64,000 nucleotides of DNA, taken from positions 806,001 through 870,000 of the forward strand of contig NZ_SUME01000001.1 in assembly GCF_005048855.1 (NCBI RefSeq). The letters run 5' to 3'. Position numbers and translations under genes: made by a program. Below are positions 17,211 through 27,224 of this stretch, piece by piece; within the stretch, counting starts at the first letter, position 1; the number at the start of each line of letters is the position of its first letter. The notes beneath the pieces are model-generated. The model saw only the letters and a list, made by a program, of their open reading frames with translations. It did not search any database and was not told the DNA's origin. The stretch comes from Sphingobacterium olei. GTDB lineage: Bacteria; Bacteroidota; Bacteroidia; Sphingobacteriales; Sphingobacteriaceae.

Positions 17211-17542
17211 AAGGTATTATAAAACTTATGCCAGCCAAAAGTCTACCACCGCTACTAATCGTTGAATAAATTAAGTTTTTAATCGCTTTTAGCATAATTC
17301 GTTAGAACGTACGTATCAACAAAGGCCAAACTTAGATAAAATAATTGAACGGCCAAATAACGTACACAAAAAAAATATAACAGATTTTTGAAATAAAAAA
17401 AAGAATTATTATTTTTATCCTAAATTAAGTCGTTAAGTTATTCTTACTTAACGCCATAGGTTAGGTTTTGTGATTTGGTCAAATCACAAGGATAGATAAT
17501 AGAACCCTCACGATCTCCCGATTGATGAGGGTTTTTTTAACA
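17211..17542. other. Intergenic region between symporter and HTCS genes
   Basis: No coding sequence seen. It contains an 8-bp inverted repeat GTGATTTG-GT-CAAATCAC at 17470-17487 and a terminator hairpin at 17503-17540. The stretch nearest the symporter is AT-rich and must hold that gene's promoter. Confidence 0.5.
17503..17540. terminator. Hairpin terminator next to the HTCS gene end
   Basis: Stem AACCCTCA/TGAGGGTT with an inner 15-base loop and a T7 run on the plus side. It lies 3 bases beyond the HTCS stop codon on the minus strand, where it would serve as that gene's terminator although the T-run is stronger on the plus strand. Confidence 0.6.
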
Positions 17543-20500
17543 CTATGACAATTTACGGTATTCCTTTGGCGTGACGTTGTTACGTTTTACAAATTCGCGG
17601 TAGAAATAGGATTTGTTTGACATGCCGCTCTTGTACATAATCTCCTGAACAGATAGATTGGTCGAAACCAGCAGCCGTTCTGCCGTCAAAAATCTGTAGT
17701 CCTTTATAAAATCCATCAGCGATAATGAAGTGATCTGTTTTACCTTACGGTAGAGGCTTCGCGGACTTGTATGCAGCTGCTCGGCAATGAAGGCCGGACT
17801 TAACGCAGGATTTTCGATATGGACATCGATGATACCAACAAGGGTAGATATGAGTTTTTTATCGTCCCGATGTACAATGTTTTTCATGGTTGTTTCATAT
17901 GCGCTCTCCGGAGAATGATAATAGTCGCGCATCACCTCGCTCTTTGAAACAAGTCGCTCGATATGGGAACGTAAAAGGGAAAGTGAAAATGGCTTGGTTA
18001 GGTAAATATCGGCACCGGACTGTATTCCAGCTTCCTGTTGCTTTTCCGTTGTTTTAGCCGATAATACAATGATTGGAATATGCTTATATGATTTTACCTT
18101 TCTTATCTCTTCAATAAGCTCGATACCGTCTTTTCCGGGCATCATCACATCCGTAATGATTAATGAGACACTTTCTGAAGCTATTATTTCCAAAGCGCGT
18201 AGGGCGCTGTTGGCCGTAAGAATAGTGAAGTCTGTATCTAAATACCGTGTAACCATACCTAAAATATCCGCATTATCGTCAACGAGCAATATCGTGGGAC
18301 GAGTAGATGCTAATCGCACAGGCCTTGACGGGAGCGCTGTAGCTGGCATTGTCGGTTCTTCTGGATCTGCTACAACAAGATGAGGTAGCATAACGTGAAA
18401 TTGGGTATATTGATTCACTTCACTTTCCACGGTCAATGTACCCTCTAATAACTCCACCATCGAGCGACAAATGGAAAGTCCGAGGCCGGTACGTCCTGTT
18501 AACTGCATATATCCGTTGGTGTCATCGTTCTCCAGGATGTGATATGGTTCAAATATGCGTGACAAATCAGATGCTTCGATTCCCTTTCCGCTATTATAAA
18601 CGGTAAGCGCTAAATTAGAAGCTTGCTGACCGAGATATACCCGTACAGTGCCCTTCTCATTGACATATTTAAAGGCGTTGGATACCAAATTGTTTAATAT
18701 CCGCTGAAAAAAAGCTGTATCCGTATTCCAAATGATATCCGATTCGATAGCTTCAACAAAATTGATCCCTGATTTCGCGGCGATTAACCTGAATGATTTG
18801 AGGTACTGCATTGTTAAAGGGGTGAGCTGTACATCTTTTTGGATGTGATAGGCGGGAGTTGCTTTCTCGGGATCGTGAATAGCTAATAGCTCACGGATTA
18901 ATCCCTCCAATGCAACCGTATTTGAGGTCAAGGTGTTCAGGTGTTCTTGATATTCGGATTCAGATTGTACGCTGCCCCCTTTAAGAACCTCACAAATTCC
19001 CTTGATAAGGGTGAGAGGGGTATAAAATTCGTGCGTCATGTTCGTAAAAAAGGCTAACTTGGATTCTAAAAGCTCTTTACGTTGGTTTTTCTCCATCTCC
19101 CGTTGGGCTTCTGCTTGTTTTCGTCGCGTAATACGCTTGGATTGCCTATAAATATACAAACATGCCATGCCTAGGATCAGCATATAAAATATAATGGCGC
19201 CATTAGATAAATACCAAGGGGGTAGCTTGACGATGTAAAGGCTTTCGGTTCGTTCGCTACCCGGGGTGACATCATTTTTATAACGAACTTTCAAGGTGTA
19301 CTTGCCAGATGGCAGATTGTTAAAATCTATTTGGTTTGTATTGGATATAGCGATCCATTCGTCATGATAATTATCTAATTTATAACTGTATGCATAATCT
19401 TTGTTCAAGTAATCAAGTACAGTAAAAGAAAGACTGAACGAAGGGATAGATACAGGGATCTGGATCCCGTCGCCCTTTTTTCTTGCAAAGGCAGACAGCG
19501 GAAAACTTTCTCCTTTGACCTTGATGTCAAAAAACTGAAACTTACTGGGATGTGCATATTCTTGCTGCAGCAGCTGACTCGGGTTTACCCACATAAATCC
19601 GTTTACGGCGCCAAAGTACAAGGTACCGGTATGGGGACATTTCCAATAAGCATCATCCGAAAACTCGTTAATCTCCAGGTTAGGTGGTACATAGTTATGA
19701 AATACCTCGTTGTGCGGGTTATACTTAATCAGGCCCCGGCTGGAGCTTAACCAGAGATACCCCATTTCATCACCAAGAATTCCATGGATCATATCATTTA
19801 CGAGTCCGTCTTTCTTGTCATAATGCTTAACATCGCTAATGCCCGACTGCCGTAGATTAAATGTCGTCATCCCGGAAGTAGATCCCAGATAATAAGCGTA
19901 TTGGTGGTCGTGCCACATAGTCAGCACATCGGTAATATTGAGGCCATTGGTGGGGTTTTTGACCGGAAGGAAGCGATAGCTTTGTCGGGCGGTATCAAAT
20001 GCAGCGACACCTTGTCCGCCCCTTAATCCGACTATTAATTGGGAAGGATCTCCAAAAAGCATTGCTTGTGTTTCATTACCCGCGAAATTGGTACCTCGCA
20101 TTAAATGATTTCTTACAGAACGAACCAGAATGTGTTCCCCCTCGGTCGCGATATCGACCTCGATCAGTCCAAACCGGGTCGAGGTGAGCCAAAGTTTCCC
20201 CGGATCCGCCTCCAATATGGTGTGTATGCTCTCCAACAAAGGCTTTCCCTCGGGATCCCGTGCCTGTCGAATTTTACGGTCGGTGTAATTATAATAAAAC
20301 AGGCCTTTTTCCGTACCAATCCAGAAAATATTATGGTATCTGCTTTTTGCTAAACCGAAAATTTGTCCCGAGGATAGTCCTTCGGTTTTGCTAAACCGGC
20401 CCGTAGGTTGTGTAGAGATGGTAACACTGTTGCCCGAACTATTATATTGGAATTGAAGCAAACCATCGCCATTGGTGCCGATCCATAAATTCCCCAGTGA

Positions 20501-21568
20501 ATCGGTAAGTATTGCTCTAACAGGCTTGTTCGTGATGTTGGGAATAGACAGGTTGAGTTGTCCAAATAGTGGGGGTGATGCGCTGTGCTGCTGTACGCCT
20601 TGCCCGTCGGTGCCGATCCACAACAAATCCTGATACCGATCGCGGAGCAGGCAGAATACCGAAACCCCCGGGCGCACCCATTCGGTCTCATCTCCATTAC
20701 CGTGGCTAACTTTCAGCACACCCGAATTATTCAACGCCACGTATACCGCTCTATCGTAATATTCAATCTGTGCGATAAATCCGTAATCCTCTTCGATCAT
20801 CGATCTGATATTCGCTAGATGACGTTTACGGGAGGTGAGTAGATCGTACTGAAAGATATCAAATTGCCGATCAATAAAATATAGGTCGTTGCCCGAGAGA
20901 CAGGCTTTCATTATCCGGTGATCGTGGATGCGTACTTCCTGACCGTTAATTTTCTTCTGACCACGGATTTCCGCTATATTCTTAGAAAGCAGATGTCCAT
21001 CATTTTTTAATATCAATAATGCTGAATCTACAATGAATAACTTATTGATATTCAGTAGACCAAGGTCTTTGTTTGAAAGCTGGATGCTATCTATCACGAC
21101 ATCGTTTAGATGTGGGGACGACTTATAGTGCAATAGTATTTGGTCTCCGGGGATCATCCAAGAATCACCATTGGCGTCGGATTCAATATTCACTAGTTTT
21201 GGGAGGGAAGGGTAGGAAGCAACAATCTTACGGGTGATGAGCGATAGCTTGTTCAATCCCATGGTAGTGGAGATCCAGAGGTGGTCATCACCGGCCGCAG
21301 TGACCTTGTAAACGATATTGCTACATAAGGAGAGTGGATTTGATGGTTCATGACGGTAGGTAATGGTCTCCGTACCATTATAGAAAGATAGTCCATCATA
21401 GGTGCCAAACCACATATATCCGTAATGGTCTTGATAGGCGTATAATACGGCATTATTAGGCAAATAGATATTGGGTCTATGCTGCTGTTGTTGTGCGGTG
21501 ACCGTTATCAATTCTGTTGATAGGAGAACTAAAACCAAATAGTATCTTAGATGACCAATAATCTTCAT
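17543..21568 (-). CDS. Hybrid two-component system sensor/regulator (HTCS)
   Basis: A 1341-residue single-chain sensor of the type that controls polysaccharide loci in Bacteroidota. After a signal peptide come two seven-bladed Reg_prop beta-propellers (about 30-690), a Y_Y_Y domain (about 690-775), one membrane helix (about 785-805), a histidine kinase with phospho-acceptor H846 in the variant box MTHEFYTPLTLI, an HATPase domain with the G-box GRTGLGLSI, a receiver domain (TILLVDDNAD, phospho-acceptor D1140 in ITDVMMPG) and a C-terminal AraC helix-turn-helix. The sensor part lies in the periplasm and the DNA-binding part in the cytoplasm. It is divergent from the GH97-SusC-SusD operon, which it very likely activates on sensing an oligosaccharide. 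Confidence 0.95.
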   Translation of the reverse strand: MKIIGHLRYYLVLVLLSTELITVTAQQQQHRPNIYLPNNAVLYAYQDHYGYMWFGTYDGLSFYNGTETITYRHEPSNPLSLCSNIVYKVTAAGDDHLWISTTMGLNKLSLITRKIVASYPSLPKLVNIESDANGDSWMIPGDQILLHYKSSPHLNDVVIDSIQLSNKDLGLLNINKLFIVDSALLILKNDGHLLSKNIAEIRGQKKINGQEVRIHDHRIMKACLSGNDLYFIDRQFDIFQYDLLTSRKRHLANIRSMIEEDYGFIAQIEYYDRAVYVALNNSGVLKVSHGNGDETEWVRPGVSVFCLLRDRYQDLLWIGTDGQGVQQHSASPPLFGQLNLSIPNITNKPVRAILTDSLGNLWIGTNGDGLLQFQYNSSGNSVTISTQPTGRFSKTEGLSSGQIFGLAKSRYHNIFWIGTEKGLFYYNYTDRKIRQARDPEGKPLLESIHTILEADPGKLWLTSTRFGLIEVDIATEGEHILVRSVRNHLMRGTNFAGNETQAMLFGDPSQLIVGLRGGQGVAAFDTARQSYRFLPVKNPTNGLNITDVLTMWHDHQYAYYLGSTSGMTTFNLRQSGISDVKHYDKKDGLVNDMIHGILGDEMGYLWLSSSRGLIKYNPHNEVFHNYVPPNLEINEFSDDAYWKCPHTGTLYFGAVNGFMWVNPSQLLQQEYAHPSKFQFFDIKVKGESFPLSAFARKKGDGIQIPVSIPSFSLSFTVLDYLNKDYAYSYKLDNYHDEWIAISNTNQIDFNNLPSGKYTLKVRYKNDVTPGSERTESLYIVKLPPWYLSNGAIIFYMLILGMACLYIYRQSKRITRRKQAEAQREMEKNQRKELLESKLAFFTNMTHEFYTPLTLIKGICEVLKGGSVQSESEYQEHLNTLTSNTVALEGLIRELLAIHDPEKATPAYHIQKDVQLTPLTMQYLKSFRLIAAKSGINFVEAIESDIIWNTDTAFFQRILNNLVSNAFKYVNEKGTVRVYLGQQASNLALTVYNSGKGIEASDLSRIFEPYHILENDDTNGYMQLTGRTGLGLSICRSMVELLEGTLTVESEVNQYTQFHVMLPHLVVADPEEPTMPATALPSRPVRLASTRPTILLVDDNADILGMVTRYLDTDFTILTANSALRALEIIASESVSLIITDVMMPGKDGIELIEEIRKVKSYKHIPIIVLSAKTTEKQQEAGIQSGADIYLTKPFSLSLLRSHIERLVSKSEVMRDYYHSPESAYETTMKNIVHRDDKKLISTLVGIIDVHIENPALSPAFIAEQLHTSPRSLYRKVKQITSLSLMDFIKDYRFLTAERLLVSTNLSVQEIMYKSGMSNKSYFYREFVKRNNVTPKEYRKLS

Positions 21569-21972
21569 TATAATGACCTGTAATTATTTATAAGTGTAAA
21601 AGGTTTATCCGTGAAAATATAACTGAAATATAACCACGGGGTGTTTGCACTCTGCTAATATACAACTTTCTATGATCGTGGTAATAGCACAATACCGGAT
21701 CAACAGTATCATAATTCGCCAAAAGGGTACACTAATTTACAACTGGTCGATAAGTGTACCCTTTTGGCGCACTACGCAAATACTTCGTTAGGGATAGCAA
21801 CTAAATTTGTTGCATTATAAATCTGCAGTGATAATGTTATCTATAGCCGGTTCGGGTTTTCACGTACAATAGCGTGAACAAAATTCAAGGCCATCTCGAT
21901 ACACACTGGTAGCGAAAATGCACCCGGACATGGTTGCATACAGAATGTTAAACTTAAAAATATTATTACTTC
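21569..21972. promoter_or_regulatory. Divergent control region of the PUL with a 17-bp inverted repeat
   Basis: This 404-base region separates the HTCS gene from the GH97 gene and has no coding sequence. It contains a perfect inverted repeat of 17 bp: arms 21717-21733 (CGCCAAAAGGGTACACT) and 21753-21769, with a 19-base loop and no T-run. It lies about 200 bases before the GH97 start. An operator or RNA structure is possible. Confidence 0.6.
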
Positions 21973-23928
21973 ATGAAGAAGATTGCTGGAGCTTTCCTAC
22001 TTGCTGCGACGTTATCGACAGTAAATGCGCAGAACAAAATTAAACTGGTCTCACCGAATGGTGACATGGCCACTGAGATCGTTCTGTCTGACAAAATCTA
22101 TTATTCCGTTTTATGTAAAAATGATACCCTCTTACGCAACAACTCTCTAGGGCTACAACTTGATAATGCGAACCTAGGTGAACAGCCTAAACTAGCGGGT
22201 AAAAAGGAAAATCATGTTAACGAGCAGCTCAAACCAGTGGTACCATTAAAATTTTCGACTATAGATAACGCGTACAACCAGCTGATACTTCGTTTTAAAG
22301 GTCAATATGGCGTGGAATTTCGTGCGTACGACGACGGTATAGCTTACCGGATCATGACTGAAATGAAAGACAGCATCAATGTAATTTCGGAAGATTTCGG
22401 GATCAATTTTCCCGCTGATTACCTTTTACATGCACAACAACCAGGAGGATTTAAAACTGCATACGAAGAAATATATACCCATATAAATAGTTCTGAATGG
22501 AAACCTGCGGATAAAATGGCCGTCCTACCTGTATTGATCGACACAAAAAAGCCATATAAGATACTGCTTTCTGAATCGGATCTGTCGGATTATCCCTGTA
22601 TGTTTATTAAGGGAAATGGTCAAAACGGGATCACTTCGACCTTTCCTAAGGTACCGCTTCGTTTTGGAGATGATGGAGACCGCAGCGTAAAAATTTTAGA
22701 AGAAGCAGATTATATTGCGAGAACGGCTGGAAAACGGAGCTTTCCGTGGCGATATTTTATGGTCTCGAAAGTGGATACGGATATCCTCACCAATACGATG
22801 ACCTATCGATTGGCATCCAAGAATATCATCGACGACGCCACTTGGATAACACCGGGTCAAGCAAGTTGGGAGTGGTGGAACGGGGCAAAACCATACGGTC
22901 CGGATGTGAATTTTGTATCGGGATATAACTTGGACACCTATAAGTACTTTATCGATTTCGCCAATAAATTTGACATGAACTACATTATTATGGACGAAGG
23001 TTGGGCGAAGAGTACCAGAGACCCATATACCCCCAATCCCGAAGTAGATGTACATGAGATTATCAGATACGGTAAGGAGCGGAATGTAGGTGTATTTCTT
23101 TGGTTAACCTGGTTAACGGTAGAAAAAAATATAGACCTTTTCGAAAAATTCGCATCCTGGGGCGTAAAGGGAGTAAAGATCGATTTCATGGATAGGAGCG
23201 ACCAGTGGATGGTCAACTATTACGAACGTATTGCCCGAGAAGCTGCGAAACATAATCTTCTTGTAGATTTCCACGGCTCTTTTAAACCGGCCGGACTGGA
23301 ATATAAATATCCAAATGTGATCTCGTATGAGGGTGTTCGCGGAATGGAGCAGATGGGTGGTTGTTACCCGGATAATAGCGTATACCTTCCCTTCATACGT
23401 AACGCCGTAGGTCCCATGGATTACACGCCTGGTGCCATGATCAGTATGCAACCCAATGTCTATAGAAGCGAGCGTCCGAATTCAGCGAGCATTGGTACAC
23501 GTGCCTACCAGATGAGCCTCTTTGTTATTTTCGAAAGTGGACTGCAAATGTTAGCGGATAACCCCACGCAGTACTATAAGAACGAGGAGTGTACTGAATT
23601 TATCACCAAGGTGCCTACCACCTGGGATGAAACGGTTGCCCTAGATGCTAAGGTGGGCGAGCATGTCATCGTGGCCAAGCGTAAAGGGGATAAATGGTAC
23701 ATCGGCGGAATGACAAACAGTAAAGTTGACTGGCGAAATTTTCAGGTCAAACTATCGTTTTTGGCCTCCGGCAAATCATTTAAAATGACGCATTTCGAAG
23801 ATGGTATCAATGCGGTAGAACAGGCGATGGACTATAGAAAAAAGATGTCTGAAGTGACAGCTGACTCCGTAATGGAAATAAAAATGGCTAAAAGCGGAGG
23901 CTTTGCTGCTGTGATTGAGCCTATGTAA
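21973..23928 (+). CDS. Glycoside hydrolase family 97 (alpha-glucosidase or alpha-galactosidase)
   Basis: A 651-residue exported enzyme (signal peptide ending near NAQN). It has the N-terminal GH97 beta-sandwich (about 25-285), the TIM barrel from about 300 with ASWEWWNGAKPYG, MDEGWAKSTRD, KIDFMDRSDQ and LVDFHGSFKP, and a C-terminal sandwich. GH97 enzymes cleave alpha-linked glucose or galactose. D404 in KIDFMD falls where the retaining subgroup has its nucleophile, which leans towards an alpha-galactosidase-type retaining enzyme; this is tentative. It is the first gene of the PUL operon and is periplasmic. Confidence 0.92.
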   Translation: MKKIAGAFLLAATLSTVNAQNKIKLVSPNGDMATEIVLSDKIYYSVLCKNDTLLRNNSLGLQLDNANLGEQPKLAGKKENHVNEQLKPVVPLKFSTIDNAYNQLILRFKGQYGVEFRAYDDGIAYRIMTEMKDSINVISEDFGINFPADYLLHAQQPGGFKTAYEEIYTHINSSEWKPADKMAVLPVLIDTKKPYKILLSESDLSDYPCMFIKGNGQNGITSTFPKVPLRFGDDGDRSVKILEEADYIARTAGKRSFPWRYFMVSKVDTDILTNTMTYRLASKNIIDDATWITPGQASWEWWNGAKPYGPDVNFVSGYNLDTYKYFIDFANKFDMNYIIMDEGWAKSTRDPYTPNPEVDVHEIIRYGKERNVGVFLWLTWLTVEKNIDLFEKFASWGVKGVKIDFMDRSDQWMVNYYERIAREAAKHNLLVDFHGSFKPAGLEYKYPNVISYEGVRGMEQMGGCYPDNSVYLPFIRNAVGPMDYTPGAMISMQPNVYRSERPNSASIGTRAYQMSLFVIFESGLQMLADNPTQYYKNEECTEFITKVPTTWDETVALDAKVGEHVIVAKRKGDKWYIGGMTNSKVDWRNFQVKLSFLASGKSFKMTHFEDGINAVEQAMDYRKKMSEVTADSVMEIKMAKSGGFAAVIEPM

Positions 23929-24075
23929 TACATGTATTAAACCTTTATAAACTAAATCAGAATTATGCTCGTATACCGATAATCATTTCCCGATGATACG
24001 TAGATAGGCAACCTAAGGTCGTCTTCTGCGGTACGAATCAATATTTTTTACCAATTAACGAATAAACTATAACCA

Positions 24076-27000
24076 ATGAACAAGAAAGAATTTAATAAAA
24101 TTCGAAGGATTAAATGGGGCTTACAGTTGCGTACACCCTTATGCGCTATGCTGCTGCTATCGGCTGTAGGCGCATATCCGACCCCTATGGGTGCAAATCA
24201 TCTTTTTATTGTGAAATCACCCGTTAGCGGCACCGGGCTGCAACAGCGTACGCTGACGGGAAAGGTGACAGGACCCGATGGTACCCCGCTCGTGGGTGTA
24301 ACAGTTTCAATCGTCGATTTTAACGTATCTACACAGACAGACCGCAATGGGGAATATGAATTTCGTATTCCAGAAGAGGCCAAAACGGTGCGATTTACAT
24401 TTGTGGGATTCAAAGAAATCGAGCAAACTTTACAAAATAAGACCCGTGTAGAGGTACAGCTCGAAGAAGCTGCTGATGACCTAGAAGAAGTAGTGGTGGT
24501 GGGATATGGTACACAAAAGAAGATCCAGACTTTAGGTGCCCAGTCTAATCTTAATGTAACCGAGTTAAAACAGCCTGTAGCAAATATCAGTACCGTGCTG
24601 GCAGGTCGCGTCTCCGGGGTAGTCGGTATGCAACGTAGTGCGGAGCCTGGTCTTGACGGTGCCCAGCTTTGGATCCGGGGTTTCAACACCTTGAATAACT
24701 CCAGTCCGCTCGTACTCGTGGATGGAGTGGAACGAAGTTTTAGCAACATCGATCCAAATGATATCGAGTCTTTTAATATTCTTAAAGACGCTTCTTCGAC
24801 ATCGGTGTATGGTGTGCGTGGTGCCAACGGGGTCATTTTGATCACAACGAAAAGAGGATTGCCCTTGGAAAAACCGCGGATAGACGTAGATTACTACCAG
24901 GGTATAACCGAATTTACCCGCGTACCCGATATGGTAGATGGGGTCACGTACATGCAGATGGCCAACGAAGCCAATGTGACAAGGGGCGATTCGCCGATCT
25001 ATTCGGAAGAACGGATACGGAATACGCTGTCCCAGGAAGACCCTATGCTCTACCCGGATGTGGACTGGTTTAAGGAGATATTTAACAGGTTTGGAAATAA
25101 CCGAAAGGCCAACCTGAGTATCCGTGGTGGCGCTCCACGCATGAACTATTATGTGTCTGCGGGATATTACGATGAAAAAGGACTGTTTAAGACTGATGGT
25201 CTATCGCAATACAATTCGGAGATTGCTTTTAAGCGGTATAATTTTACATCGGCTTTAACGGTACATGCGACGAAAACGACCACGGTAGACCTCGGCATAA
25301 AAGGTTGGATCTCGAATGGCAATTATCCCGGTACAGGAACAAATGCCATCTTCTCTTCGGTATTTAACCTCTATCCGATTTTGTATCCCGTTCGGTATCC
25401 AGATGGGTCGGAACCGTTCGTTTCTACAGGAGGTGGACTATACAATCCCTACGGATTGTTGACAAACCGTGGTTTCGTGACCACGTACGAAAATCAGATG
25501 ATGTCGGACATCCATGTCAAACAGAAACTGGATTTTGTGACAGAAGGACTTTCGGCTCGTGTCCTATATTCTTTTGATGCACAGAATACAAATAGATTAA
25601 ATCGATCCAAAATACCTTATACGTACTATGCGCAGACGCGCGATGATAATGGCGAACTCGTCTATGAACGGACAGATGGTGGATCCGGTAAAGATTACCT
25701 TGATTTTAGTCGGGAAAATGGTGGCCGCCGGCAATTCTATCTCGAATCGGCCATTAACTATAGTCGCGACTTTGGTGGACACTCGGTTAACGGCCTATTT
25801 TTATATAATCAATCAGATCGGATCAGTGCCACGGCCGGCGATCTGATGGGATCAATTCCGTACCGTAGCCGTGGGATTGTGGGTCGGGGAAGCTATGCCT
25901 ATCAAGATAAGTACCTCGCGGAAGTGAGCTTCGGATATAACGGTTCAGAAAATTTTGCGCCCGAAAGCCGATATGGTATCTTTCCATCTTATGCAATCGG
26001 ATGGGTACCCTCAAATGAAAAATTCTGGGGCAATATGGATCAGGTGATTCAACTGTTAAAAATCAGAGCTTCATATGGCTTAGTGGGTAGTGGTGATATC
26101 AGCGGGAGACGATTTGCGTATATCGCCACGGTGGCAAACACGGGCGGATACAGCTATGGCCAAAATAGAGACAACAACATTGGTGGGTTGGATATTGGTG
26201 ATTACGCCTCTACAGTGACCTGGGAGACTGAAAAAAACACAAATATCGGCCTTGAATTAAAAACTTTTGATAATGCGCTAGAGCTTATGGTCGATGTGTT
26301 CAAGCGTCGTAGGGAAAATATTTTCCTGACCCGCGCATCAGTCCCGGCCTCGGTAGGACTACGTTCTAACCCGCTGGGCAACCTGGGAATCGCAGAAAAC
26401 AAAGGTATCGACATCACCGCTAATTTCAGTAAGCAATGGGGTGAGTGGGGCGCTACCTTCCGAGGTACATTTACCTACAACTCGAACAAGCTGATCGAAA
26501 ACGACGAACCCGCTAAACCTTATCCGTGGATGGAAAAACGTGGACATCGTCTTTTTCAGCGCTTTGGCTATATTGCAGATGGCTTCTATACACAGGAAGA
26601 AATTGAAGATCCGACGGTGGCCCGTACGGCTGGTGTCATACAGGCTGGAGACTTAAAATTCAGGGATTTAAATGGTGATGGGGTGATTGATGCAAATGAC
26701 CAGACCGCCATCGGACTGGATCATGTACCCCAAATCTTATATGGCTTTGGTCTTACGGCAGCCTACAAGGGATTCTCCTTAGGCGCATTCTTTCAAGGGG
26801 TAGACCGTGTTGAATTTTCCCTTTCGACCACTTTCATGCCTTTCCGTGCTGGATCTGCCCGTGGAAGTTTGTTTAACAATATTCACGACCGCTGGACAGA
26901 AGACGACCAACGGCAGGATGCATTCTATCCCCGTCTTTCTTACGGTGATATTAACCAGAACTACACAGCCCCAAGCAGTCATTGGATTCAAAATGGTCGC

Positions 27001-27213
27001 TTCTTACGCATGAAGACCCTGGACTTTGGTTATACGATACCGAAGGGTTCTTTTAGTGGCTGGGGCGTGGAAAATGCACGTATCTACTTTATTGGCTACA
27101 ACCTACTCACATTTAGTCCGTTTAAAATGTTTGACCCCGAGTTGGGGAGTGGCGCAGGCGATCGGTATCCAAATATTAAGACGTATAGCTTAGGTCTGAA
27201 CATCACTTTTTAA
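24076..27213 (+). CDS. SusC-like TonB-dependent outer-membrane transporter
   Basis: A 1045-residue receptor: signal region, a carboxypeptidase-regulatory-like beta domain (LTGKVTGPDGTPLVGVTVSI, about 60-135), the TonB box region DDLEEVVVVGYGTQKK, the plug (about 150-265, with LVLVDGVERSFSNIDPNDIE and GVRGANGVILITTKRG) and a 22-strand barrel ending in aromatic ITF. It imports oligosaccharides into the periplasm as a complex with the SusD partner encoded 11 bases downstream. There is no N-terminal STN domain, so it is not an anti-sigma-coupled transducer; control is through the HTCS. Confidence 0.96.
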   Translation: MNKKEFNKIRRIKWGLQLRTPLCAMLLLSAVGAYPTPMGANHLFIVKSPVSGTGLQQRTLTGKVTGPDGTPLVGVTVSIVDFNVSTQTDRNGEYEFRIPEEAKTVRFTFVGFKEIEQTLQNKTRVEVQLEEAADDLEEVVVVGYGTQKKIQTLGAQSNLNVTELKQPVANISTVLAGRVSGVVGMQRSAEPGLDGAQLWIRGFNTLNNSSPLVLVDGVERSFSNIDPNDIESFNILKDASSTSVYGVRGANGVILITTKRGLPLEKPRIDVDYYQGITEFTRVPDMVDGVTYMQMANEANVTRGDSPIYSEERIRNTLSQEDPMLYPDVDWFKEIFNRFGNNRKANLSIRGGAPRMNYYVSAGYYDEKGLFKTDGLSQYNSEIAFKRYNFTSALTVHATKTTTVDLGIKGWISNGNYPGTGTNAIFSSVFNLYPILYPVRYPDGSEPFVSTGGGLYNPYGLLTNRGFVTTYENQMMSDIHVKQKLDFVTEGLSARVLYSFDAQNTNRLNRSKIPYTYYAQTRDDNGELVYERTDGGSGKDYLDFSRENGGRRQFYLESAINYSRDFGGHSVNGLFLYNQSDRISATAGDLMGSIPYRSRGIVGRGSYAYQDKYLAEVSFGYNGSENFAPESRYGIFPSYAIGWVPSNEKFWGNMDQVIQLLKIRASYGLVGSGDISGRRFAYIATVANTGGYSYGQNRDNNIGGLDIGDYASTVTWETEKNTNIGLELKTFDNALELMVDVFKRRRENIFLTRASVPASVGLRSNPLGNLGIAENKGIDITANFSKQWGEWGATFRGTFTYNSNKLIENDEPAKPYPWMEKRGHRLFQRFGYIADGFYTQEEIEDPTVARTAGVIQAGDLKFRDLNGDGVIDANDQTAIGLDHVPQILYGFGLTAAYKGFSLGAFFQGVDRVEFSLSTTFMPFRAGSARGSLFNNIHDRWTEDDQRQDAFYPRLSYGDINQNYTAPSSHWIQNGRFLRMKTLDFGYTIPKGSFSGWGVENARIYFIGYNLLTFSPFKMFDPELGSGAGDRYPNIKTYSLGLNITF

Positions 27214-27224
27214 TTCTGTTAATT

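Noticed and set aside
24198..24845. 215-codon open frame on the minus strand
   Set aside because: Antisense shadow of the SusC gene, whose plug motifs are clear in the plus frame.
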